Assembly: GCF_027942865.1 (NCBI RefSeq)
Contig: NC_134527.1
Span: 6,054,976-6,118,975, forward strand
Origin: Odontesthes bonariensis
Lineage: Eukaryota; Chordata; Actinopteri; Atheriniformes; Atherinopsidae
Reading direction: 5' to 3'
DNA length: 64,000 bases
The notes under the pieces are model-generated. The model was given only the letters and a program-made list of their open reading frames with translations. It did not search any database and was not told the origin of the DNA. Position numbers and translations under genes: made by a program. This document shows, one piece after another, positions 1 through 12,800 of the stretch (position 1 is the stretch's first letter; each line of letters opens with the position of its first letter).

Positions 1-640
1 GCTCAGTCACAACAGGGCGTCCAGGTCCTGTGGCTGCAAAACTCGCCCAAATGATCAGCCCTCCACCACCGTGGCTGACAGTTGGTATGAATAACATATA
101 ATAGGAAATATTTTATTCATAGCATTGATGCTGATATGCTGTGTTTGGTTTCTCCTGCAACCCTTCCAAACAAGAAAACAATACTTGTTCAGTCTTTTTC
201 TAACTGTGCTGTCATGAACTTTAACATTTAACATGCTAACCGAGGCCTGTGGAGTCTGAGATGTAGCTCTTGGGTTTCTGACCTTGGGGTGACCTTGCTG
301 GGACATCCACTCCTGGGAAGATTGACAGCTGTCCTGAATGTTTTCCACTTGTTGAATAATCTTTCTCTCTGTAGAACGATGGACTCCAAATAGTTTGGAA
401 ATGTCCCAGATTGACAGACAGCAACAATTTGCTTCTCTAAGATCATTGCTGGTGTCTTTCCTCCTTGGCATTGTGTTAACACACACCTGAATGATCCAGA
501 GCAGCAAACTGCCAAAACCTCTGCTTTCATAGAGGTGCTCACACTGACTGATGATCAGTTATTCGACTACATTTTATTAGCAGAATCTGCCTGCTACTTC
601 CCGTCTTAATTTCTATTTTTCAAACACTAGTTTTTGTTCA
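1..640 (-). mobile_element. Tc1-like DNA transposon remnant
   Basis: The minus strand carries a decayed Tc1/mariner transposase N-terminus. A frame at 55-507 begins MPRRKDTSNDLREA, continues with a helix-turn-helix-like stretch (ISKLFGVHRSTERK) and later reads VRKRLNKYCF. The order matches Tc1 transposases, but the frame is degenerate and much shorter than a full enzyme of about 340 residues. The flanking DNA (about 500-660) matches the Tc1-like copy at 17190-17690, including the motif AGAGGTGCTCACAC. The left end (about 25-60) resembles 29830-29870. The element continues out of the window to the left. Confidence 0.75.
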
Positions 641-769
641 ATAAATACAGTGTAATATGCTCAATATTGTTCATCTAAGGTTGCATTTACCACTTTTCAC
701 AGCGAGGTAAGAACAAAGTAATTTCCTTTTCATCACCCATACATTTTCTTTAATGGATGGGTATATTAA

Positions 770-935
770 GCGGGTTTAAAGCGGGTATATTAAACCCAAT
801 TTAGGGTCGTGGGGGAGCCTGGAGCCCATCCCAGCTGTCATTGGGCAGGTCGCCAGTCCATCACAGGGCCACAAAGAGCCAAACGAGACGCACAACCGTG
901 CACGCTCACACTCAGTCCTGTTAGCCCTTGCTGTC
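770..935 (-). repeat. Abundant teleost interspersed repeat fragment
   Basis: The stretch with GGAGCCCATCCCAGCTGTCA followed by a CGCCAGTCCATCACAGGGCC-like motif is the reverse orientation of a very common fish repeat. A plus-oriented fragment of what looks like the same family is at 8575-8700. No coding potential is credible here. Confidence 0.55.
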
Positions 936-3399
936 AATTCTACAATGTACACAGGATCGGCACTCTCTTATTTACAGGACTCGCCGTCAGGCATTAGGTG
1001 AACTGTGTTAGGATTTTGTCGCCGATAATATCTCCGTCTGCAGGTTAAAGCTGCATTTTGGTGCACGTCTAACATTGTGTGTAAATACTCACTTTCATTC
1101 ATTCACACATTCCTGACCCTGCTTCCACCACTGTCTTTGTGAACGAGCTAATCAATAGAAATGCCGTCTAATGGTTTCTGTCATCAATAATGGAGTCCGG
1201 CTCATAATGTGGCCTCAGCAACTTTCAGCACTTAAAGTTGTAAGAAAACTTACAGCTGCTTCATAAAAGCGATTTTTTATTATCATACCACCTGATAACT
1301 GTGGACAACAGACTACAGACTGCAGTATAAAAGAAAAAACAAAACAAACCGCACAATGATCCATCTTTGTCACGTTTTTTTCATTTAAAGCAGCGTGATC
1401 TGGTAAGATCATGCGGATCTGCAATCTAATTTGATGCAGACTGACACTGCTATCCTGCAAAATATCTGAGGATAGATTCTGAGTTCATTAGACCAGAGAA
1501 ATGCGTCAGATTTACTTTAATCAAAGAAATACAACAACCTGAATGGACTGTAAAACAAGCGATGGGTTGCTTCTCTGCATAATGAAGCAATAAAGTCAGA
1601 GACTATTCCATCAGAAAGTTTTGTTGCCGTTTGTATTAATTAATGTCCATTATGTTTCTAAAACTTTAAAACAAACAAAAGAAATCAGTCTGGTGATTAT
1701 GTCCTCTCCAAGTCTGCATCGTCATTGTTGCCATTCTATGTACAGCACAAGGAAATGGTCAGATTATCATCATTACGACTCATCGCTTTATCGAATCAGA
1801 CATTCTTACCTCTCCAGTGTTCTCTCCTGAAAGCAGAACAAAGAAAGCACACATTTCCCTGTTTCGGCATGATTCAAGCGGCCCGAAGCTGAGAGGGGTG
1901 ATGTCAGACGACAGGCCAAATGCAGCCTCGGGATTTACAGTAGCCAAGGTGAGAGCCCAACTCTCTCTTCAGCAGGAATACTTTAGCGAATGAGTCACTG
2001 AAAGACTCCGAATACGAGACAAAAAGCGACAAAATGAGATTGACAAACCCAAATCTTTCAGAGGCGAGCCTCAGCTTCAGCAAAGAAAAGAAAACTCCCG
2101 ACAATTAGACTGCGGCGCAACATTAAACACACACTGATCATGACAGGAGATGGACAAGCCTGATTCTATTCATCTGAAAGGGAGGGGAATGAGATGTGTA
2201 CAGAGATTTCAGCAGAAGAACCAGCTGAAAATGTCTCAACACTTTAGTCGTTCACCAGTCAGCCTGCGCTGCATCTTCACACAGAACTGTAGCAGCCCGC
2301 TTCTTATCTTTGCAATGAATTCTTCAGTAGATCACACCCTTATTTTTCCACTGGTGTGGACACACCTGAAACCTTTCAATGACTGCGTCCCAATACTTTC
2401 AGTGCAGCCTGAGGGCCCAGCCATGTAATGAATCCCTAAAAACGTATAAAACTATATTCACCGACACCAAAGGCAGCGCAAACTGATATCAGGCTTGTTA
2501 GATATTTCTCTTTATGATCATTTTGTTTTTTCTTTATTCATTCACCCATTTTCAAAGCCAGTTTGCACTAAAGAAAAAACACTCACACTTTGCTTGCAGA
2601 CCTGAGTTCAGACTCCTTATAATAAATAAAAACAGACCGACAGATACATTGCTCCGGTTGCTCTCATCTAAATCTCTCCGCCCGCCCTTCACCTGAGGGA
2701 GGCCCGCCTGGTCCGTCTGCTCCAAGCATGGCCCGCGTTTGTCACAGCAACCACACAAAAGCAGGGTTTCATTCTGGCATAACAAGCCCTGGTGTTAGTG
2801 TAGGTAAAGTCATGAGGGCTGACGGTGTAACACAGCTCGGCTGGAGCTCTGACCTCTGCTGTATGCTTCTGCTTCAGGTCAGCTCGTGCATGATGCCAAA
2901 TTAATCTGGCTGTGGCAGACATAAAAGCAACTTGACAAAGACTTTCATCCACAACAAGCAATGAAAGAGAGTTGTTTTATTCCTTCACCTTACCTACCCT
3001 TATTGGACTTTACAGAAAGCCCCTTATTATTTATAGTCCCTGTCAATTATCATTCCACTGTAGTAGATTCCCACTGAAGAGGCGGCTCAGTAACAGATAG
3101 CAGCCCCCTTCTTTTTTCTTTTTTTTCTCTAATCAGAGGTGAATCCCACAAGGATCACATACAATGGATTCTTTGTTTACTCCAACAGCTGCCCTCCACC
3201 TACTTCCCCACCCGATTTCTAACTGTTTAAACCAGTTCACCTCAACATATTGGCATTAAAAGCGTGAAAGTGGTAGAAATGTGTAAACACATTAGCACCT
3301 GTTATTATGCTTTTCGGATGTTTCTCCGCGTTTAAACAACACAAGGAGGCAATGTGTTGAGGTACAGCCCGACTTCAAACAGCAACTGGCCCAAAACGG
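936..3399. other. Start of arrdc1 intron 1; no exon seen
   Basis: This lies downstream of arrdc1 exon 1 on the minus strand, so it should be intron 1. I searched for the next arrestin-fold exon and found none, so the intron must continue beyond the left edge. Short open frames here show no family resemblance. Confidence 0.5.
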
Positions 3400-3966
3400 C
3401 GCAACAATTTAGCCGGCGGCGCCAGCTCGTGCGGCCGTCCGCCCCCAGCGCGGCACCGCCACACCGCGCGATGTCCGCGCACCGAATTCCGTCAAAAACC
3501 CGCAGGACGCGCCGTTAAATCGGCTCACACGCGAACAACAACCCGTCCAGCTGTCTTATATCATCCCCTGCGTTCACCACCGCGAGGTTAAAAGTTTATT
3601 TACATCGAGCCCCTGCGCGCGCTCTGCTGAGCCAGTTGGTGGAAGACACGCTGGCACAAAAAAAAAAACTGTTCCTCTCCCTTTCTTAGTGATGAAGGGA
3701 GGCTTTACCTTTATACTGCAGCGAGTTGCTGGTTCGTATCTTCACGGTTCCGCTGATAGACTCCCCCGGACCGTAGACCACCTTGTTGTTGGTGAAAGTG
3801 ATTTCAAACGCTTGTAGCTTTCCCATGGCTCCTTTCCGCTCCGCGACTCCGCCGTTCTGCGTCTGTGCTGCTGCGCTCTCACCTGCTGCCGCGAGCGCGA
3901 GCCGAGCGCACCCTCCTCTTCCTCTTCCTCCTCCTCCTCCTCCTGTCTTAGCGACCTGTGACGTCA
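3400..3966 (-). promoter_or_regulatory. GC-rich promoter of arrdc1 with CRE palindrome
   Basis: The DNA around and upstream of arrdc1 exon 1 is GC- and CpG-rich compared with its AT-rich surroundings, as expected for a CpG-island promoter. A perfect TGACGTCA (CREB/ATF consensus) lies at 3959-3966, about 130 bp upstream of the start codon on the gene strand. A CCT-rich tract lies at about 3913-3943. The transcription start cannot be placed from sequence alone. Confidence 0.5.
3709..3826 (-). CDS. arrdc1: Arrestin domain-containing protein 1, first coding exon (partial gene)
   Basis: The exon starts at ATG 3826 and encodes MGKLQAFEITFTNN, then VVYGPGESISGTVKI and a final SNSLQYK. It ends in phase 1 at a good donor (AAAG|GTAAAG). 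This is the first beta-strand pair of an alpha-arrestin N-domain and aligns with human ARRDC1 exon 1, including the VVY.PGE...GTV core and the splice position. ARRDC1 is an alpha-arrestin adaptor that binds NEDD4-family ubiquitin ligases and TSG101 and drives budding of ARMM vesicles at the plasma membrane. Only 39 codons are present; the remaining exons lie beyond the left edge. An open frame continues upstream of this ATG, but it reads low-complexity promoter DNA, so I chose the conserved start. Confidence 0.88.
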
Positions 3967-4479
3967 CGTTGACCACAGAAAAATGATGGCAGGGATTAAT
4001 ATGCGGATGTTAACTGACGCAAGATACGTCCCAAAATCCAGCTGCTGAAAATGTGAATAGTAAACACGCAGTTTATTTCAGCAGTGTCAAAATGAACAAT
4101 AAAGAATAAACACACAAATAAAAACGCTCTGGATCATGTAGAAGACTTTTATTGTCCGTTTTGTCATGGGTTGATGCTGTTTTTCCTTGTGCAGGTCTTG
4201 ATATTTAAACGTAAGACAGAGAAAATGTTTGCAGAAAACTTTTGAAGTGAATCTTTTGCAACTAAGAAAAATGATCATAACTACAAAGCTTGCAGAGTCG
4301 CGTCTGTTCAGAAAGTCTCGAAGCACCAAGAGCCAAAAATGTCATTAAAAATACAGTCTCTATCCTGTCAACAACAGGAGAGATGAAGGTGTTTAAGGTA
4401 CTTTCCAGAAAGGATGTTACTGCACGTGTTCTGACAAAAAAAACAGTAGTATTGTACTTCTTCCCATTCCTTTTTTAGA

Positions 4480-4640
4480 ACAATGTGTGGTGTTTTGTTA
4501 TGTATTAGCACTTTATGTGATTTAATTTTTCAAATTTTTTTTCTTTCTCTTTTTCTTTCTTTTGTATGTACAAATAGCTACATACATTTTCTTTTTTATA
4601 CATGTTCGAAAATAAAAATCTATCAATCAATCAAAAAAAA
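4480..4640 (+). mobile_element. Non-LTR retrotransposon 3' tail
   Basis: A pyrimidine-rich stretch is followed by an AATAAAAATC-type signal and a short tandem tail (ATCAATCAATCA, then A-rich). This is typical of the 3' end of a 5'-truncated fish LINE. No coding part remains. Confidence 0.45.
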
Positions 4641-6420
4641 GAAAAAAAACATAGAAAATATATAGAGTCCTCTCCTACATTTATCATTTTAGCAGTTTAA
4701 CTCTGCAGAAGCATCTCCAGCCCACACAAAACCACAGGAGACTCATTTGGCAGCCATAGCTGAGTTGAGCTGCTGGAGTTGACCTCCTCTCCTGCTTTCT
4801 TGTCCCAGTCCACGTGTCCTGGTAATTTGAGTAAACATAAAGTAAAATACAAACATGGAACGAATGTACCAGGCTAAATCTGAAGCAATGCTAAGTTAGC
4901 ATTTATTTTTTCTTCATCCTTACAGGGATGTTTCTTCACATCATTTTTGTAAATGAGCAGTTACTTGACACTCGAACAAACAACTATAAATACTGTGTTA
5001 GTCAGACCAAAAACTGGTAAACAGATGCTGGGCTGACTGAAACCACACAAAAATCAAACTTATCAAAACCAGACTGACACACCCAGAACATCCGGGTGGA
5101 TCCGGATCCCTTACAAGTCTATGCTCTGACTCAAATGAGTCTGGGTGCTCTGTACAAGCTGTAAAAATTCCATCTTTTTGTAAAAAACAGTCAAGTGTAA
5201 GTGTATATTACAGTCGAATTTCCAATAAAGCTGCTCTCATTCACCTATTTTTCGATTTCTTTCTTTTTCAGACGGCTAAACACATCAGAAACTGTGACTG
5301 ATAATCAGCCAGTTAAGATTATTATGGGTCTAATCTCACGATTGCGTAAAGCATCGCCAGACTGTAGCTCTGCTCTAATAAAACCAGGATTTTTTTCATT
5401 CAAGGATGTACTTATATGTATGATCTCCCACAGAGGAAGTTAGAAGCAGAAGTTATACTAGAACTGGGGTGCTGGTAAAATTAAATGGTCATCCCAAAAC
5501 TGTGGTTTTACTCAGCTTTGCATGTAATCGCACTGTCTTGTAGTACATAGCCATCAAAGTTGGTTTCAGAAGGCAAAAATTGGTTCTGAGTAACGATTAG
5601 CTCAGCTCACTCGTCAGAAATCCTCCGACTCTCCGAAACTGACAGTGTGCTGATCGCTGTGGACTACAGGAAACAGTATTCATGTCAAAAGAAACCCACT
5701 GAAAAAAATAGGCTTTGCCGAGCCAGTCCTCTGACATTGCATATTATTTCAAACTGGGTTTTACAGCGTGAGACGCACTCCCAGAGACAGGAACCCTGCC
5801 ATATTTTCTGAAAGGGTATTTTCAGCCTAGAAAATAAAAAAATGGTCCTCCCCACCACACTGGAAACACTTCAGTGTTGTGACCCACTGCTGCATACAGC
5901 TGTGTGAAACTACACAACAGGCCTACTGTTAACATGTAAAACTGTAATATCTACAAAAAAAGTGTCATTTTTGGCTGGGAGAGTCACACTTCCTCTCATT
6001 GTGTACAAAGGGGATTAAAACTACAAAAAAAAGGTTACACCTATGATGAGATGTCAGCATGTTGCTCTGCTCCTTTGCAGTTGTGAGTAGCTGTTTAAAT
6101 CAACTTTACATTGAGGAGCCATAGCACTCCACACCCTTTAATCCTGTTTTTCTCTGTAAAGTTTTTAATGCACCTAAAAATACGACCCATTTCTGCATGC
6201 ATCCTGTCTCTGAAGGTACTTCCCGTCCTCTGACTGCTTCCTGTCTTCATGTGCAGCATCAGTGGGTGGAGCTGCACAGGTACCATTGAGGTTTGCAGAT
6301 GTGCATAAAATGCTCACAAAGAAAGTGTTTTGAGGTTTTCTTCAGGTTTTCATACGTTGCTTTTACCAAAAGACAAAAAAAGTTAAACCAATTATACGGA
6401 GACAGACGTTCTCATTCCTT
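4641..6420. other. Intergenic, nothing recognised
   Basis: This is AT-rich DNA between the arrdc1 promoter and the glutamine synthetase 3' side. I see no exon-like frame with plausible splice sites and no clear repeat structure. Confidence 0.4.
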
Positions 6421-6424
6421 TTCC

Positions 6425-6695
6425 TCGACTTCATTTCTGACCTGGGCCTCTTCAAATCCAGGCTAAAAACCTGCTTATTTAGGATTGCTTTTAATACCCA
6501 GTAGTATGATGACACTTTTATCTTATTTTATCTTATTTTATCTTATTCGATGTTGTTGTTGTATTTTATTGCTTTCACTGTTCTTTTATTGTTTTTACTT
6601 ATTCTTCTCTTTATTTATTACCTGCTGTAAAGCACTTTGGTACACCGTAAGGATTGTCTGTAAAGAGCTGTATAAATAAAGTACATTTACATTCA
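6425..6695 (+). mobile_element. L2-type LINE 3' end
   Basis: The sequence runs from CTGGGCCTCTTCAAATCCAG through TTTAGGATTGCTTTTAATAC to AAAGCACTTTGGTACACCGT and a TACATTTACATTC tail. It is nearly the same as the 3' ends at 32690-32944 (plus) and 43245-43450 (minus), which are joined to recognisable L2-like ORF2 C-termini. This copy keeps only the last few ORF2 codons and the 3' UTR. Confidence 0.7.
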
Positions 6696-7239
6696 TCATT
6701 GGATCGGGCTGCTAATATTCTTAGCAAACGACATATGTTTCCATGACGACAGACAAACACCACCGTTGCCAAGTGACTGTCTGTATCCATGGAAATCTGG
6801 TGTGCGGAGGCACCTATTTTCTGGTATTTGTTGTGTTTGTGTGTTCCAGTTGCAAAAAGCTCCCCTGAAACAGCTTAAAACGGTGCTGTTGGGCTCCAAG
6901 GGAAGAGGATCACACGTCAGGCTGTAACAGGAGGAGACATTAATGCCATATGTCAAGTATGCCATGCATCATGCTGACGTGGATCAATGCCAGTACTGTG
7001 GGCATAATGCTTGGATGAGCTCTCTCACTCTCTCACACGATTTTTAAGGCTTTGCTATCACAAACTGTGTCACCCCTTTGTAAGAATTGTTCAGATACAC
7101 TTACCTCTGAAGGATGGTTACACTTCTTTTTAAAATTTTACTGTGGAGTCATGGTGGTGCAAGCTGAACTGACATAAAGACGAGTACAATAGCTTCACCC
7201 AGTGGTCAACTGGAGGATCTACGTCTTTTTGCAGTAAAT

Positions 7240-8030
7240 CTGTAATTGTTAAGTTCCTGTTTAGCCTAACTACTCCTGCATACTTTCAGCTATTTCTACA
7301 ATTTTGGTATCAAAACGTTCAGCTCTTTCAGCAGATTCCTGCTACCATTTTTGGTCTTTTTAACTTTTACACTTTTTAAGATATTCAACTTTTATTCAAA
7401 TGTTCCCGTCATTCAAATGAATGGAAACTGCTTTCAGCTCTTCCAAATCATCTCCCTCTTTCCAACCCAACTATTTCTGCATGCTGTCAGCCAGAGACAC
7501 CATTCAAACTTTAAATGGGTCACAAGACATTCAGCTATTACAATTGTTTCAGCTTTTTCAAATCTTCAGCCAATTTTGAAATATGACAGTTTCAAAAACA
7601 TGAACATTTTGCTCCTTCTTGATTTTTATGAATGAGCACACAGTTGAGTGCGTGCTGATAAGTTTCAACTTTTTCAGTTTTTTCAAACAAATTCCTCTAA
7701 CTTTCATACAGTTTAACTTAGAGAAAAGCAAATTATACCTTAAAATGTAGGAAAAATTGTCCTCTTTCAGCCAATGTAACTACTAAGGAGCTCACATTTA
7801 CAGAATTTCAGCTATGAGACTTGAACCGAGATCAACCTCTCAAATTCTCTGACTAACTCCAATGTTAAGTTTGGTAGTACACAAAAATCACAAAATTCCT
7901 TCAACCAATACCTTAGCAACAGTTTTTACTGCTAAAATTGAACTATTTTCAGCTTTTTTAGCATGGTCAGCTATCCCCATTAAGCTCATAAGCATTCTCA
8001 CTGCTGTTTAGCAGGAACAGCTCTTTCTAG
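7240..8030. repeat. TTCAGCT-rich dispersed repeat
   Basis: Many irregular occurrences of TTCAGCT and TTTTCA-type words occur here, ending near GCAGGAACAGCTCTTTCTAG. It looks like an old dispersed repeat. The 94-codon frame inside (7351-7632) is simple-sequence-like and not credible. Confidence 0.4.
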
Positions 8031-8240
8031 TTATGTTTATGTTTATGTTTATGTTCATGCATTTAGTAGACACTTTTATCCAAAGCAACTTACAGCTAAC
8101 ATCAAAGCTAACAATAAGCTACATAGAAGGAAATTACTAGTCAGACTCTGGCAGAGGTGACAGTGTAGAGATAGAGTGCAGACTATCTCTGCAACACATC
8201 CTAAAAATACCTGAAACGGACAGGCTAGGGCTTTATATAA
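8031..8240 (+). repeat. SINE/LINE-tail type repeat
   Basis: A GTTTAT tandem run (about 8034-8056) precedes CATTTAGTAGACACTTTTAT and CCAAAGCAACTTACA, a motif shared by many fish SINE and LINE 3' regions. Family assignment is tentative. Confidence 0.45.
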
Positions 8241-8574
8241 ATGTTTTAAACCAGAGTAAACGTAAAAAAGAGAGAATGGCTGTGGCTCTCTAGTTAGAGT
8301 TGTTGTGCATCAATCAGATGCAGTCCCAGGCTTATCCCAAACATCTTGGGCAAGAACCTGAAACCCAACCTACTCAGAGCTTGAACTGTGATATTCTTTT
8401 AAATAAGTGAAAGGAATATATCCTCATTACAGATGAAATGAGATTCAAAATGCCGAAAAATGTCATTCTGTTGCTATTTTACATGGATTTGAACTGTGAT
8501 GGATTTAGTTGGTATGCTCCTGTGTCATTTTATAGATTAGATGAATAGTGACTTTTTCTTTTGATTTGATTGTT

Positions 8575-8700
8575 TTTCTACATCCGGCTTCTTCCCACCA
8601 TCCAAAAACATGCACGTCAGGTGCTGTGATGGACTGGCGACCTGACGGTGTACCTCACCTCTCGCCCAATTGTATCTCAGTGGGACCTTCCCAGTAAGAC
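8575..8700 (+). repeat. Abundant teleost interspersed repeat fragment
   Basis: CCGGCTTCTTCCCACCATCC, then AAAAACATGCACGTCAGGT and a GATGGACTGGCGACCTG motif, form a common fish interspersed repeat. The fragment at 770-935 is in the opposite orientation. Confidence 0.5.
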
Positions 8701-9329
8701 AAAGTGCAAGTGAAAATTAGAGTGTGACAGAGAAAAGCTTTAATGCACGAATACACTAAGAAGTGCTGTGTGAATAGGTGCATGTGTGCACTAAAAAGAC
8801 GTCTGAGTGGTGAACAAGACCAAAAAAAGTATTGTATGAATAAGTTTTTCTATAACTTTTTAAAATAATCTAATCTATTAAATTTCTTCATATCGTAGAT
8901 ATTTTTGCAAATAATATCAGACGTCATGAGCCTTTTGTGATTTCGATTTACTTATTCCAAACACATTACATAGTTTAGTGCATCAAGATTTCCAAGTGAA
9001 TTCACAAAATAAACTACAATAAAAACAAACTTTATCAAACTCTATCAAACTTTCATTTCTTGGACAGTATTAGGACAGTTTTTATGTGAAGTAACTTGTT
9101 GTGCATGGGTCAGTCCATGTCCACTGCAGGTAAACTTTCAGACAAATGTGTAAGTGTCCCAGTTATGCTACCTCCAGCAAGCTGCCTGCAGACATGGAAG
9201 TGCTATGAGACAACCGGCCCCCGGGAGCAGACCTGAGGTAGGTCCAAAGATGAAAGACAGAGCAAAGACAGCCCAACTTAAAGAGACACAAAACAATAAC
9301 AGATTGTCTACTTTACATCTCTCCCAGAC

Positions 9330-9700
9330 CCTTTTTTTTAGTATTTTCATCTGCACAATTTGTGTCTTTATGTCTGCATTTTGTGTTTATTCGTGCTCTT
9401 TTTCATGGGTTTGCGTCTCTTCGCTGTTGTTCTGGGTCTCTTTGTGCCTGTGTGAATCCATTTTGATGGATCTTTTCTGCGTGTTATAGCAGTGCTGTGA
9501 TCTGTGTTTGCAATCAGTTTGCATTCAATTGTCTCCATTTTGGAGTCAGTTTCTGTTGTGTCTCTTTGCATTTCACATTAGCCTCTTTGGTTCGCATATC
9601 TCTCTGGTCTGTTTGCTCCTATTTTTTATTGTTTTGTGTCTCTTTGCAGCCGTTTTGAGTCAATTTGGATGCCTTTTTTTGTGTGTTTGATTAACTTGCC
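9330..9700. repeat. Degenerate TGTCTCTTTG minisatellite-like stretch
   Basis: Diverged repeats of a roughly 20-30 bp motif containing GTGTCTCTTTG and TTTTGTG-type words recur through this interval. Short frames on both strands follow the repeats and are not genes. Confidence 0.4.
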
Positions 9701-9838
9701 AACAAGAAATGTTGACCACCACCTCAGAGGCTTTTTGACTATTTCAGCCCCTGCGGAGTATGTTTAATATGCTTCGTAATCCATCCATGCCTGTAGTCAA
9801 CTTGCTTTTTATCTACTCGCTCTCTCCTTTTCCTTGTC

Positions 9839-12800
9839 TTAGTCCAGCAAGCAGGTTTGTGCGATGGCCCTCGTCACTGCGTACGGGTCGCAGTTAGCTG
9901 CGGGGCGGCGGTCCTCAAAGTAGCCCCTCTCCTTCTGGCCCACCTGCCGGGGGATGCGGATGCTGGCGCCTCGGTTGGCCACTCCGGCAGAGAAGTCGTC
10001 AATGCTGGACGTTTCACAGTGACCCGTAAGACGCCTCATGTTGTCCTTGCCTTCCCGCGGGTCGTACACTTTGATGTGCTCTTTGTGTTTTTTGCTCAGT
10101 TTGTCAATCGCCTGCTCAATGTACCTGTTATCAAGTGAAAAGAGTTGGTTGCATTATGTCTAAGTTGAACAATGGCTGGAATAATTTGCTTCTTGCTTAC
10201 TTTAGATGTATTCATGAGTCACAATATGTTTCAAAAGAAGAGTTAACTCACTGCAGTCCTCCTTCTTCCCTCATCTGCAGAGTGCTGACATTTGTGTGAC
10301 AACCGGCCCCATTCCAGCTGCCACTTATTGGTTTGGGGTCTAGTGTTGCCACCACCCCGAAATCTTCACACACACGATGCAGCAGAAACCGTGCGACCCA
10401 CAGGTGGTCGCCCATCTTGATGCCCTCGCAGGGGCCCACCTGGAACTCCCACTGAAGTTAGAGGAGACAGAAGCAAAGTTAGGAGGGTAATATGGCAAAA
10501 AGACAAAGTCAGTCTGATTCCATGATCATAGCAAAGTGAGGAATGTTTGTTTGAGACACTACCTGAGACGGCATAACTTCAGCATTGGTGCCGCAGATCT
10601 TAACCCCGGCGTAGAGGCAGGCCTTGTAGTGGCACTCCATAATATCCCTTCCATATGAGTTGTTTGCACCCACCCCACAGTAATAAGGGCCTTAAAGTGG
10701 GGGACAAAACAGGAAGCTGGTAAGACAGAGTCCAAGCCAAACCTGAGCAAATACCACTATGTTTTCACAACAGTCACTTGGGGTCAGTGTCAATGTGCAA
10801 GTGAGTGATCGGGTCTAAGTAATAGATCTTGTTGATTTGTTAGTTAACGATGTCACACTGTAAAAAATGCCTCTCCAAAAATAAGTAAAAACGAGACGTT
10901 TTTGCTTGAAATAAGCAAAAAAAATCTGCCAATGGAACTAGTGAAAATCGGCTTGTCAAGATTCCTTGAAATAAGATGTGATATTTGGGACTTTTGAGAT
11001 AAAAGTGATCTTGAAATTAGCTTAAAAACCTCTTCAAATGTAAAAAAAAAAGCTTGTTTCATATGAAATCTGACTCAAAATAATTTGTTTTCAAGACCTT
11101 TTCATTTAACAAGATATTCCAGATGTATTGTCTTCCAACAAGTCCCTATATCTGGCTGAAATAGTACTTGTTAGGCAGTTGTGTCTTATATTAAGTGTAA
11201 TGAGATATTTTGACTAGAAATTAGACAAATATACTTGGTAAGACTTTGATTTTTTTTCCAGTGCAGATGAGGGATCAGGGATTTCTAAGAATTTGTCTGA
11301 AGTTTACAAAAATTGGGTGACAAACGATGAGACAAATTCACCTTGAGGTGCCGGGTATCCATTCGGAGGCCAGTTAAAAGGATGTCCGTCTACTCCCAAC
11401 AGCGTGTACTCCTGCTCCATACCGAACCACAAGCAGTGCTCTTTAACCTCCTCCATCACTTTGTTGCAGATTGCTCGGTGGTTGGTTTCTAAAAAGCACA
11501 GATAAAAGGCAGCACAACTCGTTTTTCCAGACCTTATCGGACAGGATTGCAGCAGAAAATGTGAACAGAAAGTGAAAAGAAAAAGTACCAGCAGGTAAGC
11601 GGTTGTATTTGAAGACCTCGCAGAGGACCAGTTTGTTGGGGTCGAGGGTGAACGGATCCCTGAACATGGAAACTGGAATTAGGTACATGTCGCTGTTGGA
11701 GCCTTCGGCCTGGTAGGTGCTGGACCCGTCAAAGTTCCACTCCGGGATATCTGATAATAATTGAAGAATAAACAGATGATCCATGAGCATCAAAGCATTT
11801 CTTCTGACGTTAAAACTAGATCTGTAAGATTCTGACGGGCACCTGAAGCCTGATTAAAGTCACTGATATCTCAGATATCAACACAGGCTCAACTGGAGAG
11901 GCAGAGGAGGGACAGAAAGAGAAAGTTAGGTACATTTAAAGGATTCATGTCAAGAAAATCCTCCAACTCTTAACCCATGCAGTTAAATCACTACTTTTTG
12001 TGGTTTTTATACAGTTTGTCAGTTAGTACGGTTATTTTGTTCACTGTGTAGTTTGAGTCCAAACTGAGTTTCCAACAGAGTACAATGAGAAGTGAAGCTT
12101 TAAATAATAGTGCCTTATTGTTCTGCTTACTTTATACATTAAGTGTTGTTCAGAATCTGTCCAGCAGATGTTTTAACACTTACTTGAAAGTTTTGGAAGG
12201 ACCTCAGGCAGAAATGTACTGTGTTAAGTGTGTAAGCGTGTGTGTATGTGTGTGTTTTTCATAAACACCCCACGTAGAAACTTTCAAATGACATCATCAT
12301 TTTTTGTTCCAAACAAACAACCTTTAATCTCTGGATTTAACGTCTCAGCTTTCCCGTTATTTACTATCTTAACAGATTTAGTTTAATATTTGCTAAAGGC
12401 CATGTCTCCCTTCCCTGTTTCTCAGGACCGGTTGCCCTGTGTGTTTTAGATGTATCCCTGCTTCAACAACAGGCTCAAAGCAACGGATCAACAACAGGCT
12501 TCTGCAGAACTGAAGGCTCAATTAATTTGTCGTATTTCAGCCCCCTCGTCTCCCCTCTCCATATCTTAAAGGATGTCCTAAAATGCACCCAGAGGAGAGA
12601 GGAGGCTTCCATGATTAGTTACAAGTCCTTCAATCGAAAGGAGTATATGGGTTGTTTGTTCAGACCCTTTCATACAACATATGAAGTGGTCTTATAAAGT
12701 ATCGGCCCCAGAGAGAGCAGAGGAAAAATATGACTCATTTAAGCATCTCCACAACCCTACCTAAGCATCTTTAATTACTAAACCTATCCAAGTGAAACGA

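Noticed and set aside
3783-3986. 67-codon plus-strand ORF opposite arrdc1 exon 1
   Set aside because: It is a shadow of the conserved minus-strand exon and a CCT-rich tract.
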